36,614 nt of DNA from CAZJFC01 sp964545245 (GCA_964545245.1 CAZJFC010000013.1:1-36614), one strand, 5' to 3'. Shown: positions 15,913 through 24,276, numbered from the stretch's first letter. The notes: generated from the sequence alone by a model not told the origin. Translations and numbers: made by a program.

Positions 15913-15942
15913 ATTATACGCGTGTAATGCACGTGTAGTCAA
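15913..15942 (-). promoter_or_regulatory. Leaderless promoter of the PemK/MazF-type pair
   Basis: On the minus strand TTGACT (15942-15937), 18-bp spacer, TATAAT (15918-15913), then 6 nt and the antitoxin ATG at 15906. The spacer holds the palindromes CACGTG and ACGCGT and a near-repeat TACACGTG/TACACGCG, a likely site for antitoxin binding. Confidence 0.8.
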
Positions 15943-15943
15943 G

Positions 15944-16792
15944 TTATTTCTGGCAGGATTTGCAATAAAATGACGACCTGCCTGCTTGAACGATTTTTTC
16001 TATCGGTTTCTGGCAGGAATTGCAGGGTTTTTTATCGCGCCCGTAAACCGCGAAATTGTGCTGGAAATAGCCCGAATCCCCGGTTGAGCGGACGTAATCG
16101 CGTAGTGTTGAACCGCCTGATTCTATTGCTTCGGCGAGAACATTACGTATGTTGCCGATTAACATCTCGCATTCGCGTTTTGAAACTTTGTTGGCAGCGC
16201 GGAGGGGGGAGATGTTGCTGCGGTGGAGCGCTTCGGAGGCGTAGATATTGCCGACACCTACCACTAATGCCTGATCCATCAGGATGGGCTTTACCGGGGA
16301 TTTACGGGTTTTTAATGCGTCGTATAAATATTGGGGGCTGAATTTATCGTCAAAAGGCTCCGGCCCAAGGACGGAAAGGAGCTTCGGCGCATGGTCGAGC
16401 AGGGTCACGACGCCAAAACGGCGGGCATCGTTGAAAACCATCTCGCGCCCGTCATCCAGTTGAAAGATAACGTGGTCGTGTTTTTTTGGTTCCATTCCGC
16501 GGCCAATAAGGATTTTGCCGGACATGCCGAGGTGGATGACCAAAGTAGGTGACAGGTCACGGGGGGCAGGTGACGGGTTTTTCTTTGGCCTATTGGCTGT
16601 TGGCTGGAAGTTGATGAGGATATATTTGGCGCGTCTTTCGATTTTGGCGATTTTGAGGTCGACCAGCCCGGAAAGGTCGGGGATGGGGAGGCGGATGTTC
16701 GGGCGGCGAGCCTCGATATTGGTGAAGCTGCGGCCAAGGATGCTGCCGCGCAATTCGGTACATACGGTTTCTACTTCTGGAAGTTCGGGCAT
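15944..16792 (-). CDS. mutM: Formamidopyrimidine-DNA glycosylase with in-frame repeat insertion
   Basis: MutM removes 8-oxoguanine and other oxidised purines and cuts the site by beta/delta elimination. The 282-residue protein has the catalytic N-terminus MPELPEVETV (Pro2, Glu3), the beta-turn lysine in ERRAKYI, the HLGMSGK strand, the DARRFG loop, the helix-two-turn-helix around VVGVGNIYASEALH and the C-terminal zinc finger (CNSCQKPIE ... CKSCQ). The frame is open to 17284, but ATG 16792 is the family start. Residues about 63-82 (QPTANRPKKNPSPAPRDLSP) have no counterpart in usual MutM and come from repeat-like DNA at 16547-16606. It is divergent from ubiE, a common alphaproteobacterial order. 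Confidence 0.95.
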   Translation of the reverse strand: MPELPEVETVCTELRGSILGRSFTNIEARRPNIRLPIPDLSGLVDLKIAKIERRAKYILINFQPTANRPKKNPSPAPRDLSPTLVIHLGMSGKILIGRGMEPKKHDHVIFQLDDGREMVFNDARRFGVVTLLDHAPKLLSVLGPEPFDDKFSPQYLYDALKTRKSPVKPILMDQALVVGVGNIYASEALHRSNISPLRAANKVSKRECEMLIGNIRNVLAEAIESGGSTLRDYVRSTGDSGYFQHNFAVYGRDKKPCNSCQKPIEKIVQAGRSSFYCKSCQK

Positions 16793-16799
16793 TTTATAT

Positions 16800-16827
16800 G
16801 GTTGCTGGTTGCTGGTTGTTGGTTTAT
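16800..16827. repeat. Heptamer tandem repeat between mutM and ubiE
   Basis: Units GGTTGCT, GGTTGCT, GGTTGTT and GGTTTAT follow each other at 16800-16827. They lie between the two divergent start codons (16792 and 16838), where the promoters must be. Confidence 0.75.
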
Positions 16828-16837
16828 GTTCCGCATT

Positions 16838-17566
16838 ATGAGCAAAACGCATTTCGGATTCAAGCAGGTTGATGAGAACGCCAAGGAAAATATGGTGCGT
16901 GGGGTGTTTTCCAGTGTTGCTGATAAATATGACGTGATGAATGACCTTATGAGTTTCGGCCTGCACCGCTGGTGGAAGCATGAGATGGTGAAGAAGCTGG
17001 ATATTTCGCGGGGGGATAAATATCTCGATGTGGCGGGGGGCAGTGGTGATATTTCGTTTAAAGTCTGGGCGAACGGGGCGGAGGTGACGCTGACCGACAT
17101 CAACCCGGATATGCTCCGGCAGGGGAAGAATAAGGCGATTGATAATAATATAATCGAACGCATTAATTTTGCCGTGGCTGATGCGGAGAAACTGCAATTT
17201 AAAAATAATAGTTTTGACAGGGCGGGGATTGCTTTCGGCATCCGCAACGTGACGCATATCGACAAGGCGCTCGGCGAATTCCACCGCGTGCTGAAACCGG
17301 GCGGGAAATTCGTGTGCCTTGAATTTTCTAATGTGGAGAATGAAATTATCCGCAGGTTCTATGATTTATATTCGTTCAACATCATCCCGAAGATCGGGCA
17401 GGTGGTGGCGGATGATGAGGCTTCTTATCAATATCTGGTTGAATCCATCCGCCAGTTCCCGCCTGCCGATGAGTTCAAGGCGATGATTGAAAAAGCCGGG
17501 TTCCGGGATGTCGGATATAAGAAAATGACGCATGGCGTTGTGGCTATCCATTGGGGCGTTAAGTGA
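16838..17566 (+). CDS. ubiE: Demethylmenaquinone / 2-methoxy-6-polyprenyl-1,4-benzoquinol C-methyltransferase
   Basis: UbiE is the SAM-dependent C-methyltransferase of ubiquinone (and menaquinone) synthesis. The 242-residue protein has the family signature blocks FGFKQV at the start, VFSSVADKYDVMNDLMSFG, the SAM-binding LDVAGGSGDI, GIRNVTHIDKALGE and VLKPGGKFVCLEFS, and ends with the usual THGVVAIHWG. The frame opens at TTG 16802, but that part is the heptamer repeat, so ATG 16838 (MSKTHFGF) is preferred. No clear ribosome binding site precedes it. The next gene, ubiB, works in the same pathway. Confidence 0.95.
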   Translation: MSKTHFGFKQVDENAKENMVRGVFSSVADKYDVMNDLMSFGLHRWWKHEMVKKLDISRGDKYLDVAGGSGDISFKVWANGAEVTLTDINPDMLRQGKNKAIDNNIIERINFAVADAEKLQFKNNSFDRAGIAFGIRNVTHIDKALGEFHRVLKPGGKFVCLEFSNVENEIIRRFYDLYSFNIIPKIGQVVADDEASYQYLVESIRQFPPADEFKAMIEKAGFRDVGYKKMTHGVVAIHWGVK

Positions 17567-17684
17567 GTGGCAGTGGGAGTGTCAGGTTTTTTGCCGGTTA
17601 TGACATTTCCTTATAGCTATTTTCATTGCCGTATATCACTAACTTGAGGATGACAATTAGAAAGAAGATGCTATCTTCTGCGCG

Positions 17685-19097
17685 ATGTCACGACCTGCTA
17701 AAAACATAATCCACATAATCCGCATTGCGCGGACTTTGGCGCGGAATGACGCGCTGTTCCCGGTCGAGATGCTGGATATCCCGGCGCTGACGGTGTTCAC
17801 ACATCTTGTGCGCCGCCGCCGCAAAGGTTTGCGCGAAGGGGAGCGGCTCGCCCGTGCGTTTGAGGAGCTGGGGCCGACTTTCATTAAACTAGGGCAGATT
17901 CTCAGTACCCGCTCTGATCTGATCGGTGAGGAGGCGGCTTATGACCTTTCGCGGTTGCGGGATAACCTTCCCCCGTTTCCGGCATCGGTTGTGAAGGAAA
18001 TTATCAAGGCGGAGCTTGGTGCTCCGGTAGGCAGGCTTTTCGCTGAATTTGATGAAACGCCGGTGGCTGCTGCGTCAATCGCGCAGGTGCATTCCGCGGT
18101 ATTGCATACAGGGGAAAAAGTTGCGGTGAAGATCTTAAGGCCGAAGATCGAGGAAAAAATCGCGCGGGATATTGAGTTGTTCTTCTGGCTGGCGCGGCTG
18201 ATTGAAAAGAAACAACCCGGTTATGCCGCAAGGCTGAGGCCGGTTGAGGTTGTGCAAACCCTTGCCGACGCAATTAAAATTGAACTTGATTTACGAATGG
18301 AAGCTGCTGCCGCAAGCGAACTCAAGGAAAATTTCCGTGGCTGGAAAGGGTTCCATGTGCCGGAGGTTCACTGGAAATATATTTCCCGCCGCGTGCTGGT
18401 GATGGAATGGGTTGAGGGAATAAAAATCGACCAGCGTGACGAGCTGATCGCAGCAGGGTTAAACCCGGATGATATTCTGGAACGCGCCGCTAACGCGCTG
18501 TTCAAGCAGGTTTTCGGTGACGGGTTTTTCCATGCTGATCTGCATCCGGGCAATGTGTTCATCAACCGCCAGGGCGATGTGGTGCCGATTGATTATGGCA
18601 TCACCGGGCGGCTGGACAGACAGTCGCGGCTTTATGTCGCGCAGATCATCGGCGGTTTCCTGCGCCGCGATTATATGATGGTCGCCCGCGCGCATTTTGA
18701 TGCCGGATATGTTCCCAAGACCAAAAACCTTGAGCATTTCGCTATGGCCTGCCGCGCCGTGGGCGAGCCGGTGATGGATTTGCCGATCAATGAGATTTCC
18801 GTCGCGCGGCTGCTGGGGCAGATGTTCAAGGTTGCCGAGGATTTTGAGATGATAGCCCAGCCCCAATTGCTGCTGATGCAGAAAACCATGATGATGGCAG
18901 AGGGAGTGGGTCGCTCGCTCAACCCGAATGTGAATATGTGGAAACTCGCCGAGCCGCTGGTGGTGAAATGGGCGAAGGAAAATATCGGAGTGAAGGCGCA
19001 GGTGGTAAGCCATATCAAAGAGGCAAAGCGCCTTTCCGAACAGTTGCCGCGGCTGCTGGATCTGCTGGAAATTTATCTGGAAAAGAAAGCCGGTTGA
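17685..19097 (+). CDS. ubiB: Ubiquinone biosynthesis atypical kinase/ATPase UbiB
   Basis: UbiB belongs to the ADCK/COQ8 atypical kinase family needed for ubiquinone synthesis. The 470-residue protein has the family KxGQ motif in GPTFIKLGQILSTRSDL, the Ala-rich nucleotide loop PVAAASIAQVHSA, the lysine in VAVKILRP, the catalytic HADLHPGNVF and the DFG-like IDYGITGRLD. It lacks an obvious pair of C-terminal transmembrane helices that many UbiB proteins have; it ends LPRLLDLLEIYLEKKAG, which explains its shorter length. It follows ubiE by 118 nt with an AT-rich spacer, so it could have its own promoter. Confidence 0.94.
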   Translation: MSRPAKNIIHIIRIARTLARNDALFPVEMLDIPALTVFTHLVRRRRKGLREGERLARAFEELGPTFIKLGQILSTRSDLIGEEAAYDLSRLRDNLPPFPASVVKEIIKAELGAPVGRLFAEFDETPVAAASIAQVHSAVLHTGEKVAVKILRPKIEEKIARDIELFFWLARLIEKKQPGYAARLRPVEVVQTLADAIKIELDLRMEAAAASELKENFRGWKGFHVPEVHWKYISRRVLVMEWVEGIKIDQRDELIAAGLNPDDILERAANALFKQVFGDGFFHADLHPGNVFINRQGDVVPIDYGITGRLDRQSRLYVAQIIGGFLRRDYMMVARAHFDAGYVPKTKNLEHFAMACRAVGEPVMDLPINEISVARLLGQMFKVAEDFEMIAQPQLLLMQKTMMMAEGVGRSLNPNVNMWKLAEPLVVKWAKENIGVKAQVVSHIKEAKRLSEQLPRLLDLLEIYLEKKAG

Positions 19098-19154
19098 TTT
19101 TTTAATCCTGTTGGTGATATTATTAACCAGATTTAATGATAAGCAGGAGCGTTT

Positions 19155-19583
19155 ATGCCAGGTCAGGCGAAAACTATATCGGAAGTATTTAATCAATTAT
19201 TGGAGAATATAAGAAGGGCGGCAAATCCCGTGCAATTTGAGCGTGCATGGAAGCCGATGGAGGGATTGATTGAAGATATACAACGGCAAGCCGAGCCATT
19301 AAAAGATGAAACAGCGCGCGGGATTGATGGAAAATTGCTGAAGGCGACCAGTATAAAAATTAAAGCAATATTAGGTGAAGAAAAGGCGGAGCCGAAGATT
19401 GAGGCATTAAAAAAATGCGCCGAGCCGCGCAAGTTTAATTTCCGTAACAGTGATACCGCATGGGACGTTATTGCCGGCGGCAGCGGCAAAAAACCAAAGG
19501 GATTTTATACAAACCTTGTTGAAGCGCGGACAACGCGGGATTTTGGTAGTTGGGGCAAAAAACGTTTCAGGGAGGGAAGGTAG
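19155..19583 (+). CDS. Hypothetical protein, 142 residues
   Basis: I recognise no family. The protein is hydrophilic and mixed helical, without signal peptide or membrane segment. Charged stretches (EGLIEDIQRQAEPLKDE, AILGEEKAEPKIEALKKC) come first and a basic, Gly-rich end follows (GSGKKPKGFYTN, FGSWGKKRFREGR). It starts at ATG 19155 with a good AGGAG site (19145-19149). Its stop codon is 3 nt from the convergent flhB stop, and the AT-rich codon use is a little different from ubiB, which fits a lineage-specific gene. The C-terminal basic residues would suit nucleic-acid or membrane contact; this is inference only. Confidence 0.68.
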   Translation: MPGQAKTISEVFNQLLENIRRAANPVQFERAWKPMEGLIEDIQRQAEPLKDETARGIDGKLLKATSIKIKAILGEEKAEPKIEALKKCAEPRKFNFRNSDTAWDVIAGGSGKKPKGFYTNLVEARTTRDFGSWGKKRFREGR

Positions 19584-19586
19584 ATT

Positions 19587-20651
19587 TTACCTTTTACCTT
19601 TTAGCTTGTAAACATAGCTGATGATTTCCGCTACTGCCTGATAATGCTGGAACGGGACTTCGTCATCAAGGTCGCAATCGGCGTGCAGTGAGCGGGCAAG
19701 GGTAGGGTTGCGGACGATCGGGACTTTATTGTCATTCGCAAGCTGTTTGATCCTTTCGGCAACTACGTCGGTGCCTTTTGCCACGACAACCGGCGCGGCG
19801 GTGGAATCCTTCTCATATTTTAGCGCAACCGCATAGTGGATCGGGTTGGTGACGACAACGTCTGCGGTCGGCACTGCTGCCATCATGCGGCGGCGCGAGC
19901 GCTCCATGCGGAGCTGTTTTAGCTTGCCCTTGATATGCGGGTCGCCTTCCTGCTGCTTGTATTCGTCCTTAACCTCCTGTTTGCTCATCCGCATCTGTTT
20001 CAGGAATTCCCATTTCTGGTACATGAAGTCAAAAACAGCGATGAAAAATAACGCAACGCATGTGCCTATCAAAATGCTCATCGCAAGTTTGCGGATATAT
20101 TCAAGAAGCTCCGGCATATCCATCGAGGGTGTTTTATGAAGGTGCTGAACCTCGTCAGAGACAGAGGTGTAAGCCACTACGCCGACAATCGTGATCTTGA
20201 TGATGCCCTTCAGGAATTCCATGAATGATTTGCGCGAAAAAAGGCGGCCAAAGCCTTTGATGACGGAAATCTTGCTGAGTTTCGGCTGTATCGGCTCGGC
20301 GGAGATGTTGATGCCGTTCTGCATAAGGGAGCCGCTGATCGCCGCCACTATCAGGAAGATGAACGGGACGGCGAGTAATAATATATAATCGCCAATCAAT
20401 ACTCCTCCAAGCGATTGGAACCCGTTCGGGGTGACTTCATATTCATGAGCGTTCGAGATATATTGCGCAAGCTTGTCACGCGCATTCCTGAATATCCATG
20501 GAAAAACCATCATCGCCGTGAGGGTGAAGCCAAGCACCATCAGGAAACTCGTCACCTCACGCGAGAAGGCAACCTGTCCTTTCTTGCGGGCGTCTTCCAG
20601 CCTTCGCTGGGTTGGGTCCTCGGTTTTGTCCTGCTGGCCGCTCTCTGACAT
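19587..20651 (-). CDS. flhB: Flagellar export apparatus protein FlhB
   Basis: The 354-residue protein is the export-gate switch of the flagellar type III secretion apparatus. It starts with the family pattern SGQQDKTEDPTQRRLEDARK and has four membrane helices (about 38-54, 88-110, 150-165, 190-210) and the cytoplasmic domain with MSKQEVKDEYKQQEGDP. The self-cleaving motif at residues 269-272 reads NPIH instead of the usual NPTH (codon ATC). The two residues that define the cleavage bond, Asn and Pro, are kept. No other flagellar genes are in the window. It is divergent from bactofilin. Confidence 0.93.
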   Translation of the reverse strand: MSESGQQDKTEDPTQRRLEDARKKGQVAFSREVTSFLMVLGFTLTAMMVFPWIFRNARDKLAQYISNAHEYEVTPNGFQSLGGVLIGDYILLLAVPFIFLIVAAISGSLMQNGINISAEPIQPKLSKISVIKGFGRLFSRKSFMEFLKGIIKITIVGVVAYTSVSDEVQHLHKTPSMDMPELLEYIRKLAMSILIGTCVALFFIAVFDFMYQKWEFLKQMRMSKQEVKDEYKQQEGDPHIKGKLKQLRMERSRRRMMAAVPTADVVVTNPIHYAVALKYEKDSTAAPVVVAKGTDVVAERIKQLANDNKVPIVRNPTLARSLHADCDLDDEVPFQHYQAVAEIISYVYKLKGKR

Positions 20652-20818
20652 ATCTCTCTTTAACCGTTTAGAGTAATTTTAATTTGCAACTTTTTTATTA
20701 AGTATCGCAGGCAAAAAAATTCACTCCGGCATGCATTATGTATTTGCAATGCCAGTTAAGATTATTGTATAGATAATTAATACCCGCTGAACAGGCAAAA
20801 TTAACCCCGGAGGATATG

Positions 20819-21751
20819 ATGTTCCGTCGCAGAGATGAAGATGATTATGAATTTCCGATACAATCGGTGAATAAAAACTTCGGCAATAGTGCCATTCCTG
20901 CCGCAGGTCAAACATCATCCGCCGCAACTCCGGCACAAAACCAATATGCAGTGCAGCGTCCGGCTTCTTCCGCGCGTCCGGCGCAACAACAGGCCGCCCA
21001 GCCAAACCTTGCCTATGCACCGCCCGCGCCAGCCGAAACCAACGAATTCCCTAAGCAGGAACAATTTGCACAACCAGCAGAACCAGCCAACAAAACCAAT
21101 AACAAGGAGCCAATAGTGAAACCAGTAAACCAAAACCAGGCACAGCCAGCAAAACCTGCGGCGCAGCCTTCACAAGTGAATACCAACAGCATTTTCGCGC
21201 AAGCGCCAAAATCTTCAGCTCCTCAGGTTCAGGTGGTTTCACAACCTGCCACCGCCGCGCAGCAGTCAGCTCCGGCAACGACTCCTAGCATTTCGTTCAA
21301 GCCTTCCGCTCCTGCTGCCGGCGCGGTATCAAGCCAGTTCAATGTTGAAACTGAGCGCCGCCTCACTGTTGGTTATGGCATTTTCCTTGAAGGCAAGGTT
21401 TCAAACTGCGATAAGCTGGTTATCTATGGCGATGTGAACGCCGAGCTTAACAATGTCAAGGCCCTGCAAATCAGCGATTCCGGAACTTTCCGCGGTGCTG
21501 CCGAGGTTGAGCAGGCGGAAATATCAGGGACTTTCGAAGGTTCGCTCCGCGTGCGCAAAAGCATCCTCATCAATGCTTCCGGCCGTGTGAACGGAAAAAT
21601 CACCTATGGTTCAATTGAAATCAAGCCGGGCGGGAAATTCACCGGCGAGATCATCGAAGATACCGACCCTCAGGAAAGTTCTGATACTGCTTCATCTGAG
21701 CCACAAGGTCTTGATATTTTCCGTGATTCAGGAGTGGATAAAGCTGCATAA
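20819..21751 (+). CDS. Bactofilin with long Pro/Ala/Gln-rich N-terminal region
   Basis: The C-terminal part (residues about 180-282) is a polymer-forming bactofilin domain, a right-handed beta-helix: RRLTVGYGIFLEGKVS, LVIYGDVNAELNNV, TFRGAAEVEQAEISG and VNGKITYGSIEIKPGGKFTG. Before it lies a disordered linker of about 165 residues rich in Pro, Ala, Gln and Asn, much longer than the short tails usual for bactofilins. ATG 20819 is preferred over ATG 20816 because GGAGG lies at 20809-20813 and leaves a 5-nt spacer. Bactofilins make filaments that place cell-wall enzymes, stalk or polar proteins. The next gene (21855) is membrane-anchored and may be a partner. Confidence 0.88.
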   Translation: MFRRRDEDDYEFPIQSVNKNFGNSAIPAAGQTSSAATPAQNQYAVQRPASSARPAQQQAAQPNLAYAPPAPAETNEFPKQEQFAQPAEPANKTNNKEPIVKPVNQNQAQPAKPAAQPSQVNTNSIFAQAPKSSAPQVQVVSQPATAAQQSAPATTPSISFKPSAPAAGAVSSQFNVETERRLTVGYGIFLEGKVSNCDKLVIYGDVNAELNNVKALQISDSGTFRGAAEVEQAEISGTFEGSLRVRKSILINASGRVNGKITYGSIEIKPGGKFTGEIIEDTDPQESSDTASSEPQGLDIFRDSGVDKAA

Positions 21752-21854
21752 GCTTTACCGGCAGCAATTTTATGGTTTAAGTTGGCACTGCTGCTTTCCG
21801 GATGCGTGGCTATTGGCGCAGGAATGGCGGGTAGCCTAACTGCGTGAGGTGAAA

Positions 21855-22586
21855 ATGAATAAAATTGCAATTGTACTGGCCGTATTGGTATGGGTTCTTG
21901 TATTCAGTGTTATCGGGTTCAGCTACCTGTTCGGTGGCAGGGAAGACCCGAGGGACCTGCTCAAGCAGCTTACCGTAGTCGCGCAGCAATATATCAATGA
22001 CACGCCGATCAGCGTTTCAGGAGTTCAGGGAGATGGCCCCGGCGCTGAATATATCCGCATTGTCGGTACCCGCCTCAAAGTAAAACAGGATCTTGAAAGC
22101 AGGCTGAACGCGGAAACAAAATCAATCCTTGCTGCGCTTTCGGTAGATAATATTTCAAACCCTGCAACCCTTGAACAGGGCTTGCAGCGTACCGACACCT
22201 ATTTGCAGCTTGTGCAGGAAAGTGATGCCGAATACCGCGCCGCAATTGAGGATATGGGACGCAAGCTTTCAGTGATAACCGAAGAATCCATCTTTGACCC
22301 TAAGGCAACGATCGAGGATTCGGAGGCGCTTATCTCAACCTTTGAAGCGCAAAACAAAGTCCGCCTTTCACTTGGGCAATATGTCAAAGCCGCGCTGGAA
22401 TTTGTTAAATCCCGCAACGGATATTATACGATCGAGGAAAGAAGGATCGTCTTTAAAATTCCGGAAGACCAGTCCTATTACGAGCAGATCATTTCCCAGG
22501 CCAATACGATCAGTAAAAGCCTCACCGATATGATTGCGCAGGAAAGGGCAACTTTCAGGGAAGATGTCAGCAAAATCGAGTTCTAA
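21855..22586 (+). CDS. Membrane-anchored hypothetical protein next to bactofilin
   Basis: The 243-residue protein has one N-terminal hydrophobic segment (about residues 3-25, IAIVLAVLVWVLVFSVIGFS) and then a hydrophilic, mostly helical region with charged repeats, so most of it faces either periplasm or cytoplasm as an extended helical rod. The frame opens at GTG 21849, but GAGGTG at 21845-21850 serves better as ribosome binding site for ATG 21855. It is about 100 nt after the bactofilin stop in the same direction. No family is recognised. A role with bactofilin at the membrane is plausible from position alone. Confidence 0.7.
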   Translation: MNKIAIVLAVLVWVLVFSVIGFSYLFGGREDPRDLLKQLTVVAQQYINDTPISVSGVQGDGPGAEYIRIVGTRLKVKQDLESRLNAETKSILAALSVDNISNPATLEQGLQRTDTYLQLVQESDAEYRAAIEDMGRKLSVITEESIFDPKATIEDSEALISTFEAQNKVRLSLGQYVKAALEFVKSRNGYYTIEERRIVFKIPEDQSYYEQIISQANTISKSLTDMIAQERATFREDVSKIEF

Positions 22587-22649
22587 TCCCCGTAACCCAA
22601 GCAAAGCCGCCATTGACAACGCATGGCAGAAGGCTTACATAAGGTAAAT

Positions 22650-23987
22650 ATGAGTTCATGGTCCCCCACTTCATGGCGTGAAAAGCCAATCAGGCAATAT
22701 CCATCCTACCCGGACGCCAAAGCGCTCTCCGATGTGGAGGCAAAGCTGAAAAGCTATCCGGAGCTGGTTTCCTATGGCGAAATCCGCCGTCTTAAGGCCG
22801 AGCTGGCGGAAGTGGCGGAAGGTAAGGCGTTCCTGCTTCAAGGAGGCGACTGCGCGGAAACTTTCAACGATTTCAACGCAAAATACCTGCGCGACTATTT
22901 CCGCGTGCTACTGCAAATGACCATGGTGCTGATGTATGGAACCGGGCTTCCTGTTGTGAAGGTGGGGCGCATCGCGGGACAATTCGCCAAGCCGCGTTCC
23001 GCGCCGACGGAAATTATTGACGGGGTAGAACTGCCGAGCTACCGCGGTGATTTGATAAATGACATCGCGGCAAACGAAGCCGCGCGCCAGCCGGATCCGC
23101 AGCGGCTTTTACAGGTATTCAACCAGTCGGCGGTGACGCTGAACTATATACGTTCGCTCGCCAGCGGCGGCTATGCAAGCCTCAACCGGGTGAATAAATG
23201 GAACCTCAACTTCGTGGAAAATTCACCGCAGGGGGAGCGTTTTCGCAACATCGCAAGCCAGATTGACAACGCGATGAAATTTGTTTCCGCCGCGCATCTT
23301 ACGCCGGAAAAAGTTGAGCAATTATCGCAGGCTACGTTCTATTCCTCACATGAAGGTTTGCATCTTGGCTATGAGGAATCACTAACCCGTGGCAATGCTG
23401 AAGATGGCTATTATTGCTGTTCGGGGCATATGCTGTGGATTGGTGACCGCACGCGGAGCATTGACGACGCGCATGTTGAATTTATGCGCGGGATTGAAAA
23501 CCCGGTGGGTTGCAAGGTTGGCCCGACAACCAATGTTGATGATCTGATCCTGTTGATCGAATTCCTTAACCCGAAGAACGAGCCGGGAAAACTTACGCTT
23601 ATCAGCCGTATGGGAGTGGATAAGGTAACTGAACTGCTTACCCCGCTGGTGCGCCGCGTGAAGGCGGAAGGGCGGAATGTTATCTGGTCTTGCGACCCGA
23701 TGCATGGCAACACCGAAAAAACTCCGAACGGGTATAAGACCCGTAAATTCAATAATATATTGGGTGAAGTTAAAGGGTTTTTTGAAGTTCATAAATCCGA
23801 GGGAACTGTTGCGGGCGGCGTGCATTTTGAGATGACGGGGCAGGATGTTACAGAGTGCCTTGGCGGCGCGCAGGCAATTTCCGAAGTGAACCTCAAGGAA
23901 CGCTATGAAACCGCGTGCGACCCGCGGCTTAATGCTTCGCAGGCGCTGGAGCTTGCTTTCCTTATTGCCGAAGAAATTAAATCTTGA
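22650..23987 (+). CDS. Class II 3-deoxy-7-phosphoheptulonate (DAHP) synthase
   Basis: This is the first enzyme of the shikimate pathway, joining phosphoenolpyruvate and erythrose 4-phosphate. The 445-residue protein is a class II (plant/Mycobacterium-type) synthase: SSWSPTSWREKPIRQYPSYP at the start, the metal-binding Cys in LLQGGDCAETF, VGRIAGQFAKPRS, the SHEGLHLGYEE stretch, RMGVDKV and SCDPMHGNTEK. The frame opens at 22623, but ATG 22650 begins where the family begins and AAGG lies at 22641-22644. It follows the bactofilin-associated genes without an obvious link, so it is probably independent. Confidence 0.95.
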   Translation: MSSWSPTSWREKPIRQYPSYPDAKALSDVEAKLKSYPELVSYGEIRRLKAELAEVAEGKAFLLQGGDCAETFNDFNAKYLRDYFRVLLQMTMVLMYGTGLPVVKVGRIAGQFAKPRSAPTEIIDGVELPSYRGDLINDIAANEAARQPDPQRLLQVFNQSAVTLNYIRSLASGGYASLNRVNKWNLNFVENSPQGERFRNIASQIDNAMKFVSAAHLTPEKVEQLSQATFYSSHEGLHLGYEESLTRGNAEDGYYCCSGHMLWIGDRTRSIDDAHVEFMRGIENPVGCKVGPTTNVDDLILLIEFLNPKNEPGKLTLISRMGVDKVTELLTPLVRRVKAEGRNVIWSCDPMHGNTEKTPNGYKTRKFNNILGEVKGFFEVHKSEGTVAGGVHFEMTGQDVTECLGGAQAISEVNLKERYETACDPRLNASQALELAFLIAEEIKS

Positions 23988-24013
23988 ATAATTGTACGAA
24001 ATGTTGTACAATT
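23984..24013 (+). promoter_or_regulatory. Leaderless promoter with YefM-type operator
   Basis: TTGAAT (23984-23989), 17-bp spacer and TACAAT (24007-24012), then 6 nt to the antitoxin ATG at 24019. The -35 box overlaps the DAHP synthase stop. The inverted repeat AATTGTAC (23990-23997) with GTACAATT (24006-24013) covers spacer and -10 box. TGTAC cores like this are known in YefM-YoeB operators, which fits autoregulation. Confidence 0.8.
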
Positions 24014-24018
24014 AGTCC

Positions 24019-24276
24019 ATGCAGATTATTCATTCCAGTAATTTCCGTAAGGGCATGGCCAGCTTTTTCAAGTCAGTGCTTAATCATGGGGAAGAGATTA
24101 TTATTCCTACCAAAGACGGGAATATAGCGGTTATTTCCGAAAAAGAGCTGAATAGCTGGAAAGAAACTGCATATTTATCCTCTATACCCGGAATGGCGGA
24201 ATCCATAATTGCGGGAATGAAAGAGCCGCTTGAGAATTCCATCCGTGAAAAGGATCTGGGTGAGGATATCCTCTAA
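24019..24276 (+). CDS. yefM: YefM/Phd-family antitoxin
   Basis: The 85-residue protein has the YefM/Phd DNA-binding N-terminus (SSNFRKGMASFFKSVLNHGE, then EIIIPTKDGNIAVISEKELNSWKETA). The C-terminus (about 55-85) is extended and charged, as expected for the toxin-binding part. It neutralises the YoeB-like toxin encoded next, with which it overlaps by one base (TAATG). The gene has no Shine-Dalgarno and a promoter ending 6 nt before ATG. The pair sits between DAHP synthase and nth, where it has probably been inserted. Confidence 0.88.
   Translation: MQIIHSSNFRKGMASFFKSVLNHGEEIIIPTKDGNIAVISEKELNSWKETAYLSSIPGMAESIIAGMKEPLENSIREKDLGEDIL

Noticed and set aside
16802..16837. Longer TTG start for ubiE
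   Set aside because: It would translate the heptamer repeat, and the family starts at MSKTHFGF.
21782..21847. Possible mini-lipoprotein after bactofilin (LALLLSGCVAIGAGMAGSL)
   Set aside because: It has a lipobox-like SGC but only a TTG start inside the bactofilin frame, 21 residues, and no ribosome binding site; probably chance or a readthrough curiosity.
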